DNA of 7,143 nucleotides from Bacteroidales bacterium. Its GTDB lineage: Bacteria > Bacteroidota > Bacteroidia > Bacteroidales > UBA932. Where the stretch lies: NCBI GenBank assembly GCA_016295455.1, contig JAEDLE010000067.1, positions 1 through 7,143 on the forward strand, in the 5' to 3' direction. Each line of letters starts with the position of its first letter. The first letter of the stretch is position 1. Positions 5,593 to 7,143 of the stretch are shown here, piece after piece. The position numbers and the translations under genes are program-made. The notes under the pieces were generated by a model. It had not been told where the DNA came from, made no database searches, and saw only the letters and a list, made by a program, of their open reading frames with translations.

Positions 5593-6867
5593 TTAACCGC
5601 CGAAGTTGTCGTAGAGTATGCTTGCCGGATCAACTCCGAGGCTGTCAAGCAGCTTGTTCACTGAAGCGACCATCATAGGAGGTCCGCACATGAAGTACTT
5701 GATGTCCTCCGGAGCCTCGTGGTCCTTGAGGTAGGTCTCGTACATCACGTTGTGCACGAAGCCTGCAACGTATGGAACACCTGCAGCATCCGCTGCCGGA
5801 TCCGGACGGTCGAGGGCCAGGTGGAAGTGGAAATTCGGGAACTCCTTCTCAATCTGTGCGAAGTCCTCGAGGTAGAATGCCTCGACGAGGGCACGGGCGC
5901 CGTAGAAGTAGTGTACCTCCCTTCCGGTCTTGAGGGTCTTGAAGAGCTGCATGATGTGGCTGCGGAGTGGAGCCATACCTGCACCGCCGCCGACGAAGAT
6001 GTACTCCTGCTCGATCGGGTCGTTCTCAGGGAGAAGGAACTCTCCGTAAGGACCGCTGATCATCACCTTGTCACCCGGCTTCCTTGTGAAGACATATGAA
6101 GAACCGATACCAGGGTTTACAGGAAGGAGCTTAGGACCGAGCTCACGAGGCACTGACCTGTCGAAAGGAGGGGTAGCGATACGTACGTTGAGCTTGATGA
6201 TGCCCTTCTCACCAGGGTAAGAGGCCATTGAGTATGCACGGATGGTAGGAACAGGGTTGGAAGAGTGGAGGTTGAAGAAACCGAACTTCTCCCAGTCGGC
6301 CCTGTATTCAGGTGCCACGTCGATATCCTTGAAATCAAGTTCGTAAGCAGGGATGTCGATCTGGATGTACTCACCTGACTTGAACTCGAGGTGCTCTCCC
6401 TCAGGAAGCTTGACGGTGAACTCCTTGATGAAGGTAGCCACGTTGTCGTTGCTGATGACCTCGCATTCGAGCTTCTTCACGCTGAGAGCTGAATCCGGAA
6501 CTTCGATCTTAAGGTTCTCCTTGACCTTGACCTGACATCCAAGACGCCAGTTGTCCTTGATCTGCTTGCGGGTGAAGAAACCGGTCTCGGTAGGAAGGAT
6601 GGTACCGCCACCCTCGTTCACCTTGACCTTGCACTGTCCGCAGTTGGCCTTTCCGCCGCAGGCTGAAGGAAGGAAAATCTTCTGGTCTGCAAGAGTGTGG
6701 AGCAGGTCGCCGCCCTGAGGCACGTCAAGCACCTTCTTGCCGTTGTTGATGTCGATCTGTACCGTTCCTGACGGTGTGAGCTTTGCCTTGATCACAAGAA
6801 GCAGAGCTACCAGTATGAGCGTCAGGACAACTATCGTCCCTACCGCTCCAAGTATTGTATTCAACAT
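5593..6867 (-). CDS. nqrF: Na+-translocating NADH:quinone reductase subunit F
   Basis: NqrF is the NADH-oxidising subunit of the Na+-NQR respiratory pump: hydride passes from NADH to FAD, then to a [2Fe-2S] cluster and on to the membrane subunits, driving Na+ export. The 424 residues show one N-terminal membrane helix (about 5-27). A ferredoxin domain follows, with cluster ligands C70, C76, C79 (CGGKANCGQC) and C111. The FAD site is RAYSMASYP (210-218). The NADH domain has FVGGGAGMAPLRSH (291-304), FYGAR and YFMCGPPMM (391-399), and ends in YDNFGG. The cysteine and FAD-motif numbering agrees with what I recall for Vibrio NqrF. AGGAGG lies 6 nt before the ATG, and the gene is 15 nt after nqrE. 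As in other nqr operons, F is last. No truncation or missing ligand is seen. Confidence 0.98.
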   Translation of the reverse strand: MLNTILGAVGTIVVLTLILVALLLVIKAKLTPSGTVQIDINNGKKVLDVPQGGDLLHTLADQKIFLPSACGGKANCGQCKVKVNEGGGTILPTETGFFTRKQIKDNWRLGCQVKVKENLKIEVPDSALSVKKLECEVISNDNVATFIKEFTVKLPEGEHLEFKSGEYIQIDIPAYELDFKDIDVAPEYRADWEKFGFFNLHSSNPVPTIRAYSMASYPGEKGIIKLNVRIATPPFDRSVPRELGPKLLPVNPGIGSSYVFTRKPGDKVMISGPYGEFLLPENDPIEQEYIFVGGGAGMAPLRSHIMQLFKTLKTGREVHYFYGARALVEAFYLEDFAQIEKEFPNFHFHLALDRPDPAADAAGVPYVAGFVHNVMYETYLKDHEAPEDIKYFMCGPPMMVASVNKLLDSLGVDPASILYDNFGG

Positions 6868-6873
6868 ATTCTG

Positions 6874-6879
6874 CCTCCT
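6874..6879 (-). promoter_or_regulatory. Shine-Dalgarno AGGAGG of nqrF
   Basis: The 15-nt gap between nqrE and nqrF holds AGGAGG followed by CAGAAT and the ATG, a spacing of 6 nt. This confirms the nqrF start at 6867, and that start gives the expected membrane helix directly at the N-terminus. Confidence 0.75.
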
Positions 6880-6882
6880 GTA

Positions 6883-7143
6883 TTAAAGTGTTATACCCAT
6901 GAAAGTCATGAATGCCATGGCCATCAGACCTACGGTGATGAAGGTGATGCCGGTACCCTTGAGCGCGTCAGGTATCCTTGCATATGCAAGTTTCTCCCTG
7001 ATGGCTGCGAGTGAGACGATGGCCAGGAACCAGCCTATACCTGAACCGAGCGCGAAGACTGAAGCTTCTCCGATGTTGGAGAAGTCCCTCTGCTGCATGA
7101 AGAGCGAACCTCCGAGGATGGCGCAGTTCACGGCGATGAGCGG
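6883..7143 (-). CDS. nqrE: Na+-translocating NADH:quinone reductase subunit E (C-terminal part, 5' end outside window)
   Basis: NqrE is a polytopic inner-membrane subunit of Na+-NQR, paired with NqrD; the two hold an iron centre at their interface and help form the Na+ path. The 86 visible codons run in frame to the window edge, starting PLIAVNCAILGGS, so the gene continues outside. The NC in this segment is the conserved cysteine that contributes to the NqrD/NqrE iron site. The rest (QQRDFSNIGEA, GSGIGWFLAIVSLAAIREKL, GTGITFITVGLMAMAFMTF) matches the last three membrane segments of the family. The GTG codon at 7131 encodes the Val before that NC and is not a start. nqrF follows after 15 nt, consistent with the nqrABCDEF order. 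Confidence 0.95.
   Translation of the reverse strand, partial: PLIAVNCAILGGSLFMQQRDFSNIGEASVFALGSGIGWFLAIVSLAAIREKLAYARIPDALKGTGITFITVGLMAMAFMTFMGITL

Noticed and set aside
5427..5678. An open plus-strand frame across the intergenic region into nqrF
   Set aside because: It lacks a ribosome site and any recognisable motif, runs over the terminator hairpin and ends antisense to nqrF.
6978..6991. 14-bp palindrome CTTGCATATGCAAG in nqrE
   Set aside because: It encodes the ordinary L-A-Y-A stretch of NqrE and is a chance palindrome without a loop; there is no sign of an operator role inside the gene.

Overview
The window looks like chromosomal DNA from a member of Bacteroidota, most likely Bacteroidales with a fairly high GC content. 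The evidence is a UvrA of the Bacteroidota type (FIFDEPTTGLHFHD), a Na+-translocating NADH:quinone reductase (nqr) operon, fimbrillin-like lipoproteins, and a promoter matching the Bacteroidota -33/-7 consensus (TTTG / TAnnTTTG). Neither the species nor the genus can be read from the sequence.

Left part, plus strand (1-3326): the 3' end of uvrA, then a Stealth-family sugar-phosphate transferase, a GT4 glycosyltransferase and a DUF554 membrane protein. uvrA and the Stealth gene overlap by 26 nt, and the Stealth and GT4 genes overlap by 4 nt (ATGA). The DUF554 gene follows after 39 nt. The block reads as one transcript. The Stealth/GT4 pair suggests a small surface-glycan module, possibly phosphodiester-linked, riding behind a DNA-repair gene. 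The DUF554 gene may simply share the transcript.

Middle part, minus strand (5339 down to 3329): two overlapping genes for fimbrillin-like lipoproteins. Both have a signal peptide with a lipobox, a TRA motif soon after the lipidated Cys, and an RRNC-x-Y-x4-C motif near the C-terminus. Both are unusually rich in cysteine. A promoter with a short A-rich leader lies just upstream. The operon converges on the DUF554 gene with only 2 nt between the two stop codons.

Right part, minus strand (7143 down to 5593): the 3' end of nqrE followed by complete nqrF, the last genes of the Na+-NQR operon. A 14-bp hairpin lies 23 nt beyond the nqrF stop. The 253-nt gap between nqrF and the lipoprotein operon (5340-5592) holds that hairpin and the promoter; I see no gene in it.

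No tRNA, rRNA, CRISPR array, insertion sequence or attachment site was recognised. Most of the window is recognisable families. The least explained parts are the cysteine-rich lipoprotein pair and the Stealth/GT4 pair.
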